From Marinifilum sp965230805 (GTDB taxonomy: Bacteria; Bacteroidota; Bacteroidia; Bacteroidales; Marinifilaceae), in contig NZ_OZ246019.1 in the NCBI RefSeq assembly GCF_965230805.1, forward strand, positions 2,108,001 through 2,172,000: a stretch of 64,000 bases of DNA. The letters run 5' to 3'. A program made the translations under genes and the position numbers. Below the pieces are notes generated by a model. It was not told the origin of the DNA and searched no databases. It worked only from the letters and a program-made list of their open reading frames with translations. The first letter of the stretch is position 1, and each line of letters starts with the position of its first letter. Below are positions 1-9,043 of the stretch, piece by piece.

Positions 1-1
1 G

Positions 2-274
2 AATCGTGAGCACCTAAATCACGATTATTATACTGATATAATTACCTTCGATTACACAATAGCCAATATCATATCAGGTGATCTTTTTATAAGTGTCGAT
101 ACTGTTAGAGACAACGCAAGCCAATACAAATGCGAATATTTAGAAGAACTCTATCGTGTTATTATCCATGGTGTACTTCATTTGTTGGGAATTAACGATA
201 AAACAGATGAAGAGCAGACTATTATGACACAAAAGGAGGACGAATCATTAGTATTACTTTCCAAGATTGATTAA
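2..274 (+). CDS. ybeY: endoribonuclease YbeY, C-terminal part (truncated by window edge)
   Basis: The first 90 codons visible are the C-terminal part of YbeY, the zinc-dependent endoribonuclease that matures 16S rRNA and takes part in ribosome quality control. Seen: TFDY and the metal-site pattern HGVLHLLGIND near the end, matching the family HGxLHLxGxDH signature, although the last zinc-ligand position reads K rather than H after IND, a variation compatible with some Bacteroidota members. The start lies outside the window. The gene is followed by 146 bp before mnmG on the same strand. Identification is confident, full length cannot be judged. Confidence 0.85.
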   Translation, partial: NREHLNHDYYTDIITFDYTIANIISGDLFISVDTVRDNASQYKCEYLEELYRVIIHGVLHLLGINDKTDEEQTIMTQKEDESLVLLSKID

Positions 275-420
275 CTTTGTTCAATTTTACATTTTTTTTG
301 AATAACAAGTGATTAGAAACAAATATAGTTTTCTATCAATTTGTTATACATTGGATAAGAGTAAAGAAAATATTTTTAAAATTAAACAAGGAATTAAGAA
401 TACAAATATCTGATTGTAGT

Positions 421-2298
421 ATGTTGCCTAAATATGATGTAATAGTGGTAGGAGCTGGGCATGCGGGATGTGAAGCAGCAACAGCAGCGGCAAATCTAGG
501 TTCATCAGTTCTTTTGATTACAATGGACATGAATAAGATTGCCCAAATGTCATGTAACCCCGCAATTGGTGGAATTGCGAAAGGTCAAATTGTTCGCGAG
601 CTTGATGCACTAGGTGGATATACAGGTATTGTTACTGATCGTTCATCCATTCAGTTTAGAATGTTGAATCGATCGAAAGGCCCTGCAATGTGGAGTCCAA
701 GAGCCCAATGTGATAGAATGGTCTTTTCCTCTGAATGGAGGAAAATTGTAGAAAATACAGATAATTTAGACATGTGGCAGGATGCTGTGATTGGCCTTAT
801 TGTAGATAATGGGACTGTAAAAGGTGTAAAAACCAAACTTGGAATTGAGATATTGTCTCAAACAGTTGTGCTTACTAATGGAACTTTTCTTAATGGACTA
901 ATGCATGTTGGAAGAGCACAGGAGAATGGAGGTAGATCTGCAGAGCCTGCATCTGTTGGGATTAGTGAACAGTTAAAATCTTTCGGCTTTAAAGTAGGAA
1001 GAATGAAAACCGGAACACCAGCTCGCTTGGATGGGAGAACTATTGATTTTTCTGTAATGAGAGAACAAGGTGGTGAAGATGGTTTTTACCAATTTTCTTA
1101 TTTAAAAGATCATGTCAATAGAAAACTTCTTCAAAGGCCTTGTTATATTACCTATACAAATCCTGATGTACATGATAATTTACGTGAAGGATTTGAAGAC
1201 TCTCCAATGTATAATGGTACAATACAAAGTACTGGTCCAAGATACTGCCCCAGTATTGAATCGAAGCTTGCTACTTTTTCTGAAAAGAATGAGCATTTGT
1301 TATTTTTGGAGCCAGAAGGGGAACATACGCATGAATATTACATTAACGGATTTTCATCAAGTTTACCTTGGGATATTCAACTTAAAGCCCTGCAAAAAGT
1401 ACCTGGATTGGAAAATGTAAAAATGTATCGACCCGGATATGCAATCGAGTATGATTACTTCGATCCAACTCAATTGTATCACACGTTGGAAACCAAAATT
1501 ATTTCGAAGCTTTATTTTGCAGGACAGATTAACGGAACAACCGGTTATGAAGAAGCAGGAGCTCAAGGTATGATTGCTGGAATAAATGCAGCATTATCAG
1601 TTCAGGGAAAATCGGATTTTACTCTTAAAAGAGATGAAGCATATATTGGAGTTTTAATCGACGATTTGGTAACAAAAGGAGTTGATGAGCCATATCGAAT
1701 GTTTACCTCTCGTGCCGAGTATCGAATATTATTACGTCAGGACGATGCAGATGTTAGACTAACTCCAAAAGCATTTGAGTTGGGATTGGCCGAAAAGATA
1801 AGAATGGATTTGCTCGAAGAAAAAATTAGCTATAGGGATAAACTATTTAATTTCTGTAAAGAGTTTAGTTGTAAATCTAAATTCCTAAATCCGGTTCTTG
1901 AAAAATTGGGAACAAGTCCGTTAAAGCAAGGTGTAAAATTGTATGATATTATTTTACGACCTCAGGTTGGAATTCACGATTTAATTGAGAATGTTACTCC
2001 ATTAAAAGAGGTTATAAACGAAATCCCAAATCGAAGAGATGAAATTATTGAAGCAGCCGAGGTATTGATAAAGTATAGTGGATATATCGATAGGGAAAAA
2101 TTAATAGCGGATAAATTGACTCGTTTGGAAAATATCGACATAAAAGGTAGGTTTGATTATATGACATTACAGTCTTTATCAACCGAAGCCAGACAGAAGT
2201 TGGACAAGATTCAACCACAGACAATAGGGCAGGCATCACGTATTTCTGGTGTCTCGCCAAGTGACATAAACGTTCTTTTGGTACTTATGGGACGATAA
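421..2298 (+). CDS. mnmG: tRNA uridine-5-carboxymethylaminomethyl modification enzyme MnmG
   Basis: MnmG (GidA) is the FAD-binding partner of MnmE; together they install carboxymethylaminomethyl groups at uridine 34 of certain tRNAs. The 625-residue length is normal for the family. Visible: N-terminal Rossmann dinucleotide motif GAGHAGCEAA (residues 11-20), the SCNPAIGG motif near residue 47, the FAGQINGTTGYEEAGAQG segment around residue 370 and the helical C-terminal MnmE/tRNA-binding domain ending ASRISGVSPSDINVLLVLMGR. The ATG start fits the Rossmann strand. It stands alone with a terminator-like hairpin about 50 bp downstream. A parS-like palindrome begins at the first base after its stop codon. 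In many bacteria this gene lies close to the replication origin. Confidence 0.97.
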   Translation: MLPKYDVIVVGAGHAGCEAATAAANLGSSVLLITMDMNKIAQMSCNPAIGGIAKGQIVRELDALGGYTGIVTDRSSIQFRMLNRSKGPAMWSPRAQCDRMVFSSEWRKIVENTDNLDMWQDAVIGLIVDNGTVKGVKTKLGIEILSQTVVLTNGTFLNGLMHVGRAQENGGRSAEPASVGISEQLKSFGFKVGRMKTGTPARLDGRTIDFSVMREQGGEDGFYQFSYLKDHVNRKLLQRPCYITYTNPDVHDNLREGFEDSPMYNGTIQSTGPRYCPSIESKLATFSEKNEHLLFLEPEGEHTHEYYINGFSSSLPWDIQLKALQKVPGLENVKMYRPGYAIEYDYFDPTQLYHTLETKIISKLYFAGQINGTTGYEEAGAQGMIAGINAALSVQGKSDFTLKRDEAYIGVLIDDLVTKGVDEPYRMFTSRAEYRILLRQDDADVRLTPKAFELGLAEKIRMDLLEEKISYRDKLFNFCKEFSCKSKFLNPVLEKLGTSPLKQGVKLYDIILRPQVGIHDLIENVTPLKEVINEIPNRRDEIIEAAEVLIKYSGYIDREKLIADKLTRLENIDIKGRFDYMTLQSLSTEARQKLDKIQPQTIGQASRISGVSPSDINVLLVLMGR

Positions 2299-2314
2299 TG
2301 TTCCACGTGGAACC
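2299..2314. other. parS-like centromere site
   Basis: TGTTCCACGTGGAACC begins immediately after the mnmG stop codon. It contains a perfect 14-bp palindrome around CACGTG and matches the widely conserved ParB-binding parS consensus (TGTTnCACGTGnAACA) at 15 of 16 positions. parS sites cluster around chromosomal origins and load ParB and condensin. Assignment rests only on sequence match; no parA or parB gene is in the window. Confidence 0.6.
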
Positions 2315-2348
2315 AAGGGGTATTTTTCAAATGATTACTCCTTAAAAC

Positions 2349-2400
2349 GCCCGAAATCGATCTCCTTGTCAAAAGCAAAGTGATAGTTTCGGGCCTTTTT
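2349..2400 (+). terminator. possible terminator downstream of mnmG
   Basis: GCCCGAAA (2349-2356) pairs perfectly with TTTCGGGC (2387-2394), followed by a run of five T. The loop of 30 bases is long, so this is a moderate call. It separates mnmG from the adenine deaminase gene. Confidence 0.5.
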
Positions 2401-2432
2401 GTAAGTGTATTTGCACTCTTAAATTCTCTAAC

Positions 2433-4076
2433 ATGAAAGATCAAAATTTTAAAATATCGGGTAAAATTGTAGATGTAATTTCACGTGAAATTGTTTCAGG
2501 TGAAATTGAAGTAGTTGATGGCCGAATAAAATTCATATTGCCAAAAGCAGATGTTCCCGATCAGTACATATTGCCTGGATTGGTCGATTCTCATATGCAT
2601 ATCGAAAGTTCGCTTTTAATTCCAAGTCGATTTGCAGCTGAAGCAGTAAAGTGTGGAACCTTGGGTTTGGTAACCGATCCGCATGAAATTGCAAATGTGC
2701 TTGGCGAGATTGGAGTTGATTTCATGATCAACGATGCAAAGAAAGTTCCACTGGAAATAAAGTTTGGAGTGCCTTCTTGTGTTCCGGCAACAGAACATGA
2801 AACTTCAGGTTTTGTTTTGGATAGTAATATCGTGGAAAGTTTGCTTAAAAGAGAAGAAGTAGTTTGCCTGGCCGAGGTAATGGATTTTGTTGGCGTGGTA
2901 GAGGAGGATCTGGAAGTACTCAAAAAAATAGTTTTTTGTAAAAAGTTAGGAAAGAAAATCGATGGACATGCACCAGGCTTAAAAGGTGCGGATCTGAAAA
3001 AATATGTTGCCGCTGGAATTTCTACAGATCATGAATGTTCTACATTGGAAGAAGCATTGGATAAAATTGCTTTGGGCATGATGATACAAATTAGAGAAGG
3101 AAGTGCGGCGCGTGATTTTGATGCTCTATGTTCATTGCTTGAAACTCATCCAGAAAAGGTAATGTTGTGTACCGACGATTTGCATCCTGATGATATGGCT
3201 GAAGATGGGCATATCGATTATCTAATAAAAAAAGGATTGGAAAAAGGATATGATCTTTTTAATTTATTGAGAGCAGCCAGTTACAATCCAATTCATCATT
3301 ACGGGTTGGATTTGGGTCTGATTCAAAATGGAGATTCAGCAGATTTTATTGTAGTGGACAATCTGGATTCCTTTGATGTGATCGAGTCATATCGAAAAGG
3401 GGAGTGTATTTATAAAAATGGAAAAGCTTCATTCGAAGTTCATAACGAAATTTTATTAAATAATTTCAGTCGAAAAGCAATCCAGTTATCGGATTTAAAT
3501 GTCCAACCTAAAAATGGCAGAATAAAAGTAATGGTTGCTAAGGATGGAGATTTGATTACCGATTCCATTTTATGCGATCCAAAAATAGAAGCTTCAAATC
3601 TGATTGCAGATGTTGAGAATGACCTGCTAAAAATGGTTGTGATGAGTCGTTACGATAATGGAAAGCCGGTTGTTGGATTTGTAAAAGGTTTTGGATTTAA
3701 GAAAGGAGCCATTGCTGAAAGTATTGCTCACGACAGTCATAATATTATAGCTATTGGTACAAGCGATGAAGAGTTGATTCATGCCATAAATACCCTGATT
3801 GAATTAAAGGGTGGAATTGTGGCAGTGAACAAGGGCGATAGCAAATTTGTAAAATTAGAAGTAGCAGGATTGATGTCGAATAAAACAGGAAAGGAGTTAC
3901 TGAATGATTATTCAGAGCTAAGAGATTTCGCTTCGGTTCTGGGATCAGATTTTGAATCTCCATTCATGACACTTGCATTCATGTCTCTATTGGTTATTCC
4001 AAAATTAAAATTATCCGATAAGGGATTATTCGATGTAGACCAATTTAAAGTGGTAGATTTATTCACCAATGATTAA
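2433..4076 (+). CDS. ade: adenine deaminase
   Basis: Amidohydrolase-superfamily adenine deaminase (adenine to hypoxanthine plus ammonia), part of purine salvage in the cytoplasm. The 547-residue length fits the Ade family (about 540-600). Visible: the metal-binding HMHIESS motif (residues 54-60) after LPGLVDSH, the GHAPGL segment near residue 180, the STDHECS motif and the CTDDLHPDDM segment carrying the late metal ligand; the C-terminal domain has the MVVMSRYDNGKP and GSDEELIHA-like regions of adenine deaminases (here GTSDEELIHAINTL). It is preceded by a terminator-like hairpin and followed after only 21 bp by uvrC, so the two are probably cotranscribed, with no obvious functional link. Confidence 0.95.
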   Translation: MKDQNFKISGKIVDVISREIVSGEIEVVDGRIKFILPKADVPDQYILPGLVDSHMHIESSLLIPSRFAAEAVKCGTLGLVTDPHEIANVLGEIGVDFMINDAKKVPLEIKFGVPSCVPATEHETSGFVLDSNIVESLLKREEVVCLAEVMDFVGVVEEDLEVLKKIVFCKKLGKKIDGHAPGLKGADLKKYVAAGISTDHECSTLEEALDKIALGMMIQIREGSAARDFDALCSLLETHPEKVMLCTDDLHPDDMAEDGHIDYLIKKGLEKGYDLFNLLRAASYNPIHHYGLDLGLIQNGDSADFIVVDNLDSFDVIESYRKGECIYKNGKASFEVHNEILLNNFSRKAIQLSDLNVQPKNGRIKVMVAKDGDLITDSILCDPKIEASNLIADVENDLLKMVVMSRYDNGKPVVGFVKGFGFKKGAIAESIAHDSHNIIAIGTSDEELIHAINTLIELKGGIVAVNKGDSKFVKLEVAGLMSNKTGKELLNDYSELRDFASVLGSDFESPFMTLAFMSLLVIPKLKLSDKGLFDVDQFKVVDLFTND

Positions 4077-4097
4077 TAATTCTCTGTATAGTAATCG

Positions 4098-5900
4098 ATG
4101 ATTAAAAACAAAAACATTGACCATTTAAAATCTCTGATTTTAGCTTTACCTGAAGAACCCGGTGTATACCAATTCTTCGATGAGAACAATACCATTATCT
4201 ATGTAGGGAAGGCAAAAAGGTTAAAGCGTAGGGTAGCTTCTTACTTTAACAAAGTGCACGACAATGCAAAGACCAATATCATGGTTCGAAAGATTTCGGA
4301 TATCAAGCATATTGTTGTAAACTCGGAAGAAGATGCATTGCTACTAGAAAATAACCTGATTAAAAAGCACCAGCCCAGGTACAATGTTTTACTAAAAGAT
4401 GACAAATCATTTCCATGGATTTGCATCAAGAAAGAAAATTTCCCTCGCGTTTCTGTTACCCGGAATCTGGTGAAAGATAGTTCGGAATATTTTGGTCCAT
4501 TCACAAGTGTTAAGATGGTGAAAACACTTATGGACTTGATTCGTTCATTATACAAGCTTCGAACCTGCAATTTAAGTTTAAACAATGAATCAATTTTAAA
4601 TGGTAAATTTAAAGTTTGTCTCGAATATCATATTGGTAATTGTAAGGCCCCATGCGAAGGGAAGATCAAGGAGGATGAATACAATGAAACCATACAGGTG
4701 ATTCGAAATATTCTGAAAGGTAACATCCGAATGGTTACTTCTCACCTTAAGAATAAAATGACAGATCTTGCAGAAGAATTTAAGTTTGAAGAAGCACATG
4801 TAATTAAAGAAAAGCTTGAATTGCTGGATAAATACCAGAGTAAATCTACCATTGTAAATCCATCCATTAATAATATTGATGTGTATTCTATTTTGGATGA
4901 TGAAGAATCGGCATATGTCAATTTTTTAAAGGTAGTAAATGGAACCATTATCCAGGCTCATACAATTGAGTTAAAAAAGAAAATTGAGGAGAGTAAAGAA
5001 GATCTGTTGCTTCTTGCCATTACTGAAATCAGACAAAAGATTTTTAGTACTGCAAATGAAATCCTCGTTCCTTTCGAAATAGATTTGCCATTCTCTGGGG
5101 TCAAATGTTTGGTTCCTCAACGTGGAGACAAGCGAAAATTATTGGACTTATCCTTACGCAATGTCAAATATTACCGTCTCGAGAAGTTAAAGCAGGGTGA
5201 AAAATCCAAAAAGCAATCCAATTCTGATCGAATCTTGGAAAGGATGAAAACAGATTTACGATTAAAAGATCTTCCGGTTCATATTGAATGCTTCGATAAT
5301 TCGAATATACAGGGAACAAATCCTGTTGCTTCCTGTGTTGTATTTCGAAATGCCAGGCCTTATAAAAAGGATTATCGACATTATAATATAAAGACGGTAG
5401 TTGGTGCAAACGATTTTGCTTCAATGGAGGAAATTATTTATCGCAGGTACAAAAGATTATTGGAAGAAAACCAAACATTACCGCAGCTTATCGTAATCGA
5501 TGGTGGGAAAGGACAATTGGGTGCGGCCTTAAATAGTTTGGGGAAATTGGATTTGCGAGGAAAAATATCACTCATAGGAATCGCAAAGAAATTAGAAGAG
5601 ATTTATTTTCCAGGCGATCCTTATCCATTATATCTTGACAAGAATTCTGAAACATTAAAAACGATTCAGCACTTGAGAAATGAATCACATCGTTTTGCCA
5701 TTACATTTCACAAGCAGAAACGATCCAAAGCATTTATTGGTTCGGAATTGGATCGAATAGAAGGAATCGGTCCAAAAAGCGTGCAAAAGTTAATTCAAAG
5801 GTTTAAGTCGGTTGAAAATGTGAAGAAGGCCACATTGAATGAAATCTCTGAAGAAATTGGTAATTCAAAAGCTTTAAGTGTCTGGAAATATTTTAATTAA
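4098..5900 (+). CDS. uvrC: UvrABC excinuclease subunit C
   Basis: UvrC makes both incisions flanking bulky DNA lesions during nucleotide excision repair. The 600 residues carry the N-terminal GIY-YIG nuclease domain (GVYQFFDENN...IYVGKAKRLKRRV, residues 22-45), a UVR motif region near 210-240, the RNase H-like endonuclease domain (IECFDNSNIQGTNPVASCVVF near 395 and VIDGGKGQLGAA near 465) and a C-terminal helix-hairpin-helix region (IEGIGPKSVQKLIQRFKS). The Cys cluster usual in many UvrC proteins is visible in part (CLEYHIGNCKAPC). The gene sits 21 bp after ade on the same strand. Confidence 0.97.
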   Translation: MIKNKNIDHLKSLILALPEEPGVYQFFDENNTIIYVGKAKRLKRRVASYFNKVHDNAKTNIMVRKISDIKHIVVNSEEDALLLENNLIKKHQPRYNVLLKDDKSFPWICIKKENFPRVSVTRNLVKDSSEYFGPFTSVKMVKTLMDLIRSLYKLRTCNLSLNNESILNGKFKVCLEYHIGNCKAPCEGKIKEDEYNETIQVIRNILKGNIRMVTSHLKNKMTDLAEEFKFEEAHVIKEKLELLDKYQSKSTIVNPSINNIDVYSILDDEESAYVNFLKVVNGTIIQAHTIELKKKIEESKEDLLLLAITEIRQKIFSTANEILVPFEIDLPFSGVKCLVPQRGDKRKLLDLSLRNVKYYRLEKLKQGEKSKKQSNSDRILERMKTDLRLKDLPVHIECFDNSNIQGTNPVASCVVFRNARPYKKDYRHYNIKTVVGANDFASMEEIIYRRYKRLLEENQTLPQLIVIDGGKGQLGAALNSLGKLDLRGKISLIGIAKKLEEIYFPGDPYPLYLDKNSETLKTIQHLRNESHRFAITFHKQKRSKAFIGSELDRIEGIGPKSVQKLIQRFKSVENVKKATLNEISEEIGNSKALSVWKYFN

Positions 5901-5970
5901 ATGAGTTTATCTGTATTAAATTGTAGATTGTAAATTACTCCTTTTCAGATACTTACTATCAAATAATTTA

Positions 5971-6954
5971 TTAAAAAAATAACTGATATAGTTCTTTAGA
6001 GCTGATATTATTAAAGTATAAGTCTAGATTAATTAATTCAATAGTTTTGAAAATCAATGTATTAATGTGACTTATTCCTTTAAAGGTATCTAAAAAGCTT
6101 TGAAATTGCTCTCTTTTAATGCAATTGCCTGTAATTTCCAGTTCTATAATAAAACCTTTTTCCACTTTCATTTCAATTTCAAGAATTTTACCGGAAGAAT
6201 AGGCGCACAACTTTTCAAATTGATAATTGGGTGAATATCCATAATTCCATTGCCAGGTTAGAAATTTATCCGTCTTTATTTTCTCAATTGCATTTAAATC
6301 TTCTTCAGAGAATGTAAATGCTGTGGAGTTAGGATAGGTATTTTCAAATTCCTGGATAAGCAAATCAGCAAAATCTGTTATCGAAATAGGAGAGGACAAG
6401 TATTCGGCAATGTTGGTTACACGACTTCTAATGGATCTTACGCCTCTGTCTTTATACTTTAATGGATTTACCTTTAAGAGTTGGTTTAAGCGCTTTAAAT
6501 CGCTTGAAAATAGCATTGTGCCATGTTGCATCACCTTATTCTTATATACATGCGATGCATTTCCCGAAAACTTCTTCCCATCAATGGTCAAATCGCTCTT
6601 GCCTTCAAACTTGGCATTTACATTTAGCTTTTGAAGCGAGTTGATAATTGGTTGGCTATATGCCTTAAAATCGACCAGCTTTCCTTTTTCTCCTTTCTTG
6701 ATCAGGCAATAGTTAAGGTTCCCAAAATCATGATATACTGTTCCTCCTCCCGACAACCTGCGAGTCACCGGAATATTTTCGGCATTCACACGATCAAGAT
6801 TGATTTCGGCCAGGGTATTCTGATGTTTTCCAACAACTAGTGAATCCCGATTAATGTAAAGGAAAAAGAAATCTTCATCGTAATTTTTTAGAAGATATTC
6901 TTCACAGGCCAAATTGAAGTAAGGATCGTTTGATTCACTAATAAAATAATTCAT
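5971..6954 (-). CDS. lplA: lipoate-protein ligase A
   Basis: Attaches lipoate (via lipoyl-AMP) to E2 and GcvH domains. The 327-residue protein has the catalytic-domain signature RRLSGGGTVYHDFGNLNYC (starting near residue 78) and the KFSGNAS segment near residue 127 with the conserved Lys, then a smaller C-terminal accessory domain (from about residue 240: WQWNYGYSPNY...), so it resembles the full-length bacterial ligase rather than the split archaeal form. It is convergent with uvrC (70 bp gap) and divergent from dtd. Confidence 0.93.
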   Translation of the reverse strand: MNYFISESNDPYFNLACEEYLLKNYDEDFFFLYINRDSLVVGKHQNTLAEINLDRVNAENIPVTRRLSGGGTVYHDFGNLNYCLIKKGEKGKLVDFKAYSQPIINSLQKLNVNAKFEGKSDLTIDGKKFSGNASHVYKNKVMQHGTMLFSSDLKRLNQLLKVNPLKYKDRGVRSIRSRVTNIAEYLSSPISITDFADLLIQEFENTYPNSTAFTFSEEDLNAIEKIKTDKFLTWQWNYGYSPNYQFEKLCAYSSGKILEIEMKVEKGFIIELEITGNCIKREQFQSFLDTFKGISHINTLIFKTIELINLDLYFNNISSKELYQLFF

Positions 6955-7147
6955 GATTTTAATATTTTTTTCCGATCACAAATATCACTATTATTTATGA
7001 AAGATATTAATTTAGACTTAATTTTGATAAGCTGATTTTTTTTAACATGTCATCGATTTCATCAATGATTCCTAATCAGACTGACTTATCTTTAAAATCT
7101 GCTTTAAATAGCACCCCTAATATAAACATCTTTATAAATATTTAGTT

Positions 7148-7600
7148 ATGCGAGTTGTAATACAACGAGTAAGTAAAGCCTCTGTGACCGTTGAAAATGA
7201 AATTGTTGGGCAAATTAACGAAGGTTTGATGATTTTGGTAGGAATCGAAAATGAAGACAACAAAGAAGATGCAGATTGGCTGACTAAGAAAATTTGCAAT
7301 CTTAGAATTTTTGATGATGAAAATGGTGTAATGAACAAATCCTTACTTGATGTGAAAGGGAATATCTTAACAGTAAGTCAGTTTACCTTGCACGCCAAAA
7401 CTAAAAAAGGCAACCGACCATCATATATCGCGGCAGCAAAGCCTGATATTTCTGTACCCATTTACGAGTATTTTGTGAAAGAATTGGAGAGAGAATCAGG
7501 CACAAATGTACAAACTGGAAAATTTGGTGCTCATATGGAAGTGGCATTAGTGAACGATGGACCGGTAACAATTATAATCGATACCAAAAACAAGGAATAA
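7148..7600 (+). CDS. dtd: D-aminoacyl-tRNA deacylase
   Basis: Hydrolyses D-aminoacyl-tRNA, including Gly-tRNA(Ala), to keep translation chirally accurate. The 150-residue length is typical. Visible: N-terminal MRVVIQRVSKASVTVE, the SQFTLHAKTKKGNRPSY motif (near residue 77) that carries the family active-site Thr region, and the C-terminal VNDGPVTI motif that includes the Gly-cisPro chirality-checking element. The stop codon abuts the ATG of the following MazG-like gene with no spacer, which implies translational coupling. Confidence 0.96.
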   Translation: MRVVIQRVSKASVTVENEIVGQINEGLMILVGIENEDNKEDADWLTKKICNLRIFDDENGVMNKSLLDVKGNILTVSQFTLHAKTKKGNRPSYIAAAKPDISVPIYEYFVKELERESGTNVQTGKFGAHMEVALVNDGPVTIIIDTKNKE

Positions 7601-7942
7601 ATGGATGAATTGACGATAAAGGAAGCGCAGAAAAGAGTAGATGATTGGATCAAAAAATATGGCGTTCGTTATTTCAACGAGCTCACCAATATGACCATTC
7701 TCGCCGAAGAGGTAGGAGAGGTGGCCCGTATCATCGCAAGGAAGTACGGCGAACAATCATTCAAGGAAAAAGATAAAGAAGTTGATTTGGCCGATGAAAT
7801 GGCAGATGTACTTTGGGTTTTGATATGCCTTGCTAATCAAACGGGTGTTGATTTAAATGAGGCACTGCTCAAAAATCTCGAAAAGAAAACAAATCGTGAC
7901 TCGACTCGACATAAACAAAACACCAAACTTTCTAATGATTAA
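7601..7942 (+). CDS. MazG-like nucleotide pyrophosphohydrolase
   Basis: A 113-residue single-domain member of the all-alpha NTP pyrophosphohydrolase (MazG/dUTPase-like) superfamily, expected to hydrolyse a nucleoside triphosphate to the monophosphate. Metal-binding residues follow the family pattern: LAEEVGEVAR (residues 30-39, EExxE) and DLADEMADVLW (near residue 66, ExxD). It starts at the base after the dtd stop codon, so both are probably translated together; a house-cleaning pairing of damaged-substrate removal (D-aminoacyl-tRNA, non-canonical NTPs) is an inference. Confidence 0.88.
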   Translation: MDELTIKEAQKRVDDWIKKYGVRYFNELTNMTILAEEVGEVARIIARKYGEQSFKEKDKEVDLADEMADVLWVLICLANQTGVDLNEALLKNLEKKTNRDSTRHKQNTKLSND

Positions 7943-7985
7943 TGAAATAAGATAAAAATCACACATTAGGAACTGTTTTTTTGTA

Positions 7986-7993
7986 TAGTTTTG
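7986..7993 (+). promoter_or_regulatory. Bacteroidota-type -7 element upstream of deoC
   Basis: TAGTTTTG matches TAnnTTTG and lies 32 bp before the deoC ATG; no clear -33 TTG is seen at the usual spacing. Confidence 0.4.
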
Positions 7994-8024
7994 TGACTTA
8001 ACGAAGAGTACTAAAAAGTACGAA

Positions 8025-8993
8025 ATGGAGAAATCAGTGAATAGATTCGCAACCGGTAAAAAAATAATTAATGACATTTTGAAACTTCAAAAAATGAAGA
8101 AAAACATTTTAGAGATCTTGAAAACGTACAATCTGGAATTGAACGATCAAGAAGTGGCAGATCAGGTAAAAGAGATTATCGCTTCTGATTACGATTCATT
8201 GTACAGTGTAGAGAATTTAAAGAAAAATTTTTCGTTAATCGATTTAACAACTTTAAATTCTACCGATACACACGAAAGAGCCAAAAGTTTTGCTGAAAAT
8301 GTTAATAACTTCCGGAATGATTTTGACATGCCAAATGTTGCTGCAATCTGCGTATATCCATACCAAGTTCCAACATTAAATGAAAACTTAAAAGCAGAAG
8401 GTGTTAATATTGCTTCTGTGGCCGGTGTTTTCCCATCTTCACAATCATACATTGAAGTTAAGGCATTAGAATGCAAAATGGCTGTTGAAAAAGGAGCCGA
8501 CGAAATTGATATCGTGATTTCAATAGGAGCTTTCCTTGCGGGCGATTATCAAACTGTATTCGATGAGATTGTGGCTCAGAAAATAGCATGTGGAGAAGGA
8601 CATCTAAAAGTGATTTTGGAAACTGGCGAGTTGGAAACAGCTTCAAATATTAGAACAGCTTCAATTTTAGCAATGGAAGCCGGTGCAGATTTCATTAAAA
8701 CATCAACAGGGAAAGTATCTGTTAACGCTACACTTGAGGCTGCATACATAATGACCAAGTCAATTACCGAATATTACGGGAAAACAGGTCGTATGGTAGG
8801 ATTTAAACCAGCAGGAGGAGTCTCCACTGCAAAAGATGCTATCGAATTTTATACCATATCAAATCACAACTTAGGGGAAAAGTGGTTAAATAATAAATAC
8901 TTAAGAATTGGGGCTTCGAGTTTGGCTAACAATCTTCTTAGTGAGATTCACAAAATGGAAACAGGAGAAGAAAAATCAATCACATATTTTTGA
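8025..8993 (+). CDS. deoC: deoxyribose-phosphate aldolase
   Basis: Cleaves 2-deoxyribose-5-phosphate to glyceraldehyde-3-phosphate and acetaldehyde in deoxynucleoside catabolism. The TIM-barrel aldolase is recognisable by IDLTTLNSTDT (near residue 73), the EIDIVISIGAF strand, KVILETGEL and the Schiff-base lysine segment ADFIKTSTGK, followed by GFKPAGGVSTA. At 322 residues it is longer than the short DeoC type (about 220) because of an N-terminal helical extension. The first ATG at 8025 is preferred because a -7 element lies 32 bp upstream; an alternative ATG lies at 8094. A strong terminator follows. Confidence 0.95.
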   Translation: MEKSVNRFATGKKIINDILKLQKMKKNILEILKTYNLELNDQEVADQVKEIIASDYDSLYSVENLKKNFSLIDLTTLNSTDTHERAKSFAENVNNFRNDFDMPNVAAICVYPYQVPTLNENLKAEGVNIASVAGVFPSSQSYIEVKALECKMAVEKGADEIDIVISIGAFLAGDYQTVFDEIVAQKIACGEGHLKVILETGELETASNIRTASILAMEAGADFIKTSTGKVSVNATLEAAYIMTKSITEYYGKTGRMVGFKPAGGVSTAKDAIEFYTISNHNLGEKWLNNKYLRIGASSLANNLLSEIHKMETGEEKSITYF

Positions 8994-9015
8994 GATACTA
9001 ATTGTAATTTTTCAT

Positions 9016-9043
9016 AAAAGTCGGAAACTTTTTCCGACTTTTT
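9016..9043 (+). terminator. rho-independent terminator of deoC
   Basis: An 11-bp perfect stem (AAAGTCGGAAA at 9017-9027 with TTTCCGACTTT at 9031-9041) with a 3-base loop and a T-run. It overlaps the only upstream start codon available to the next gene. Confidence 0.85.
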
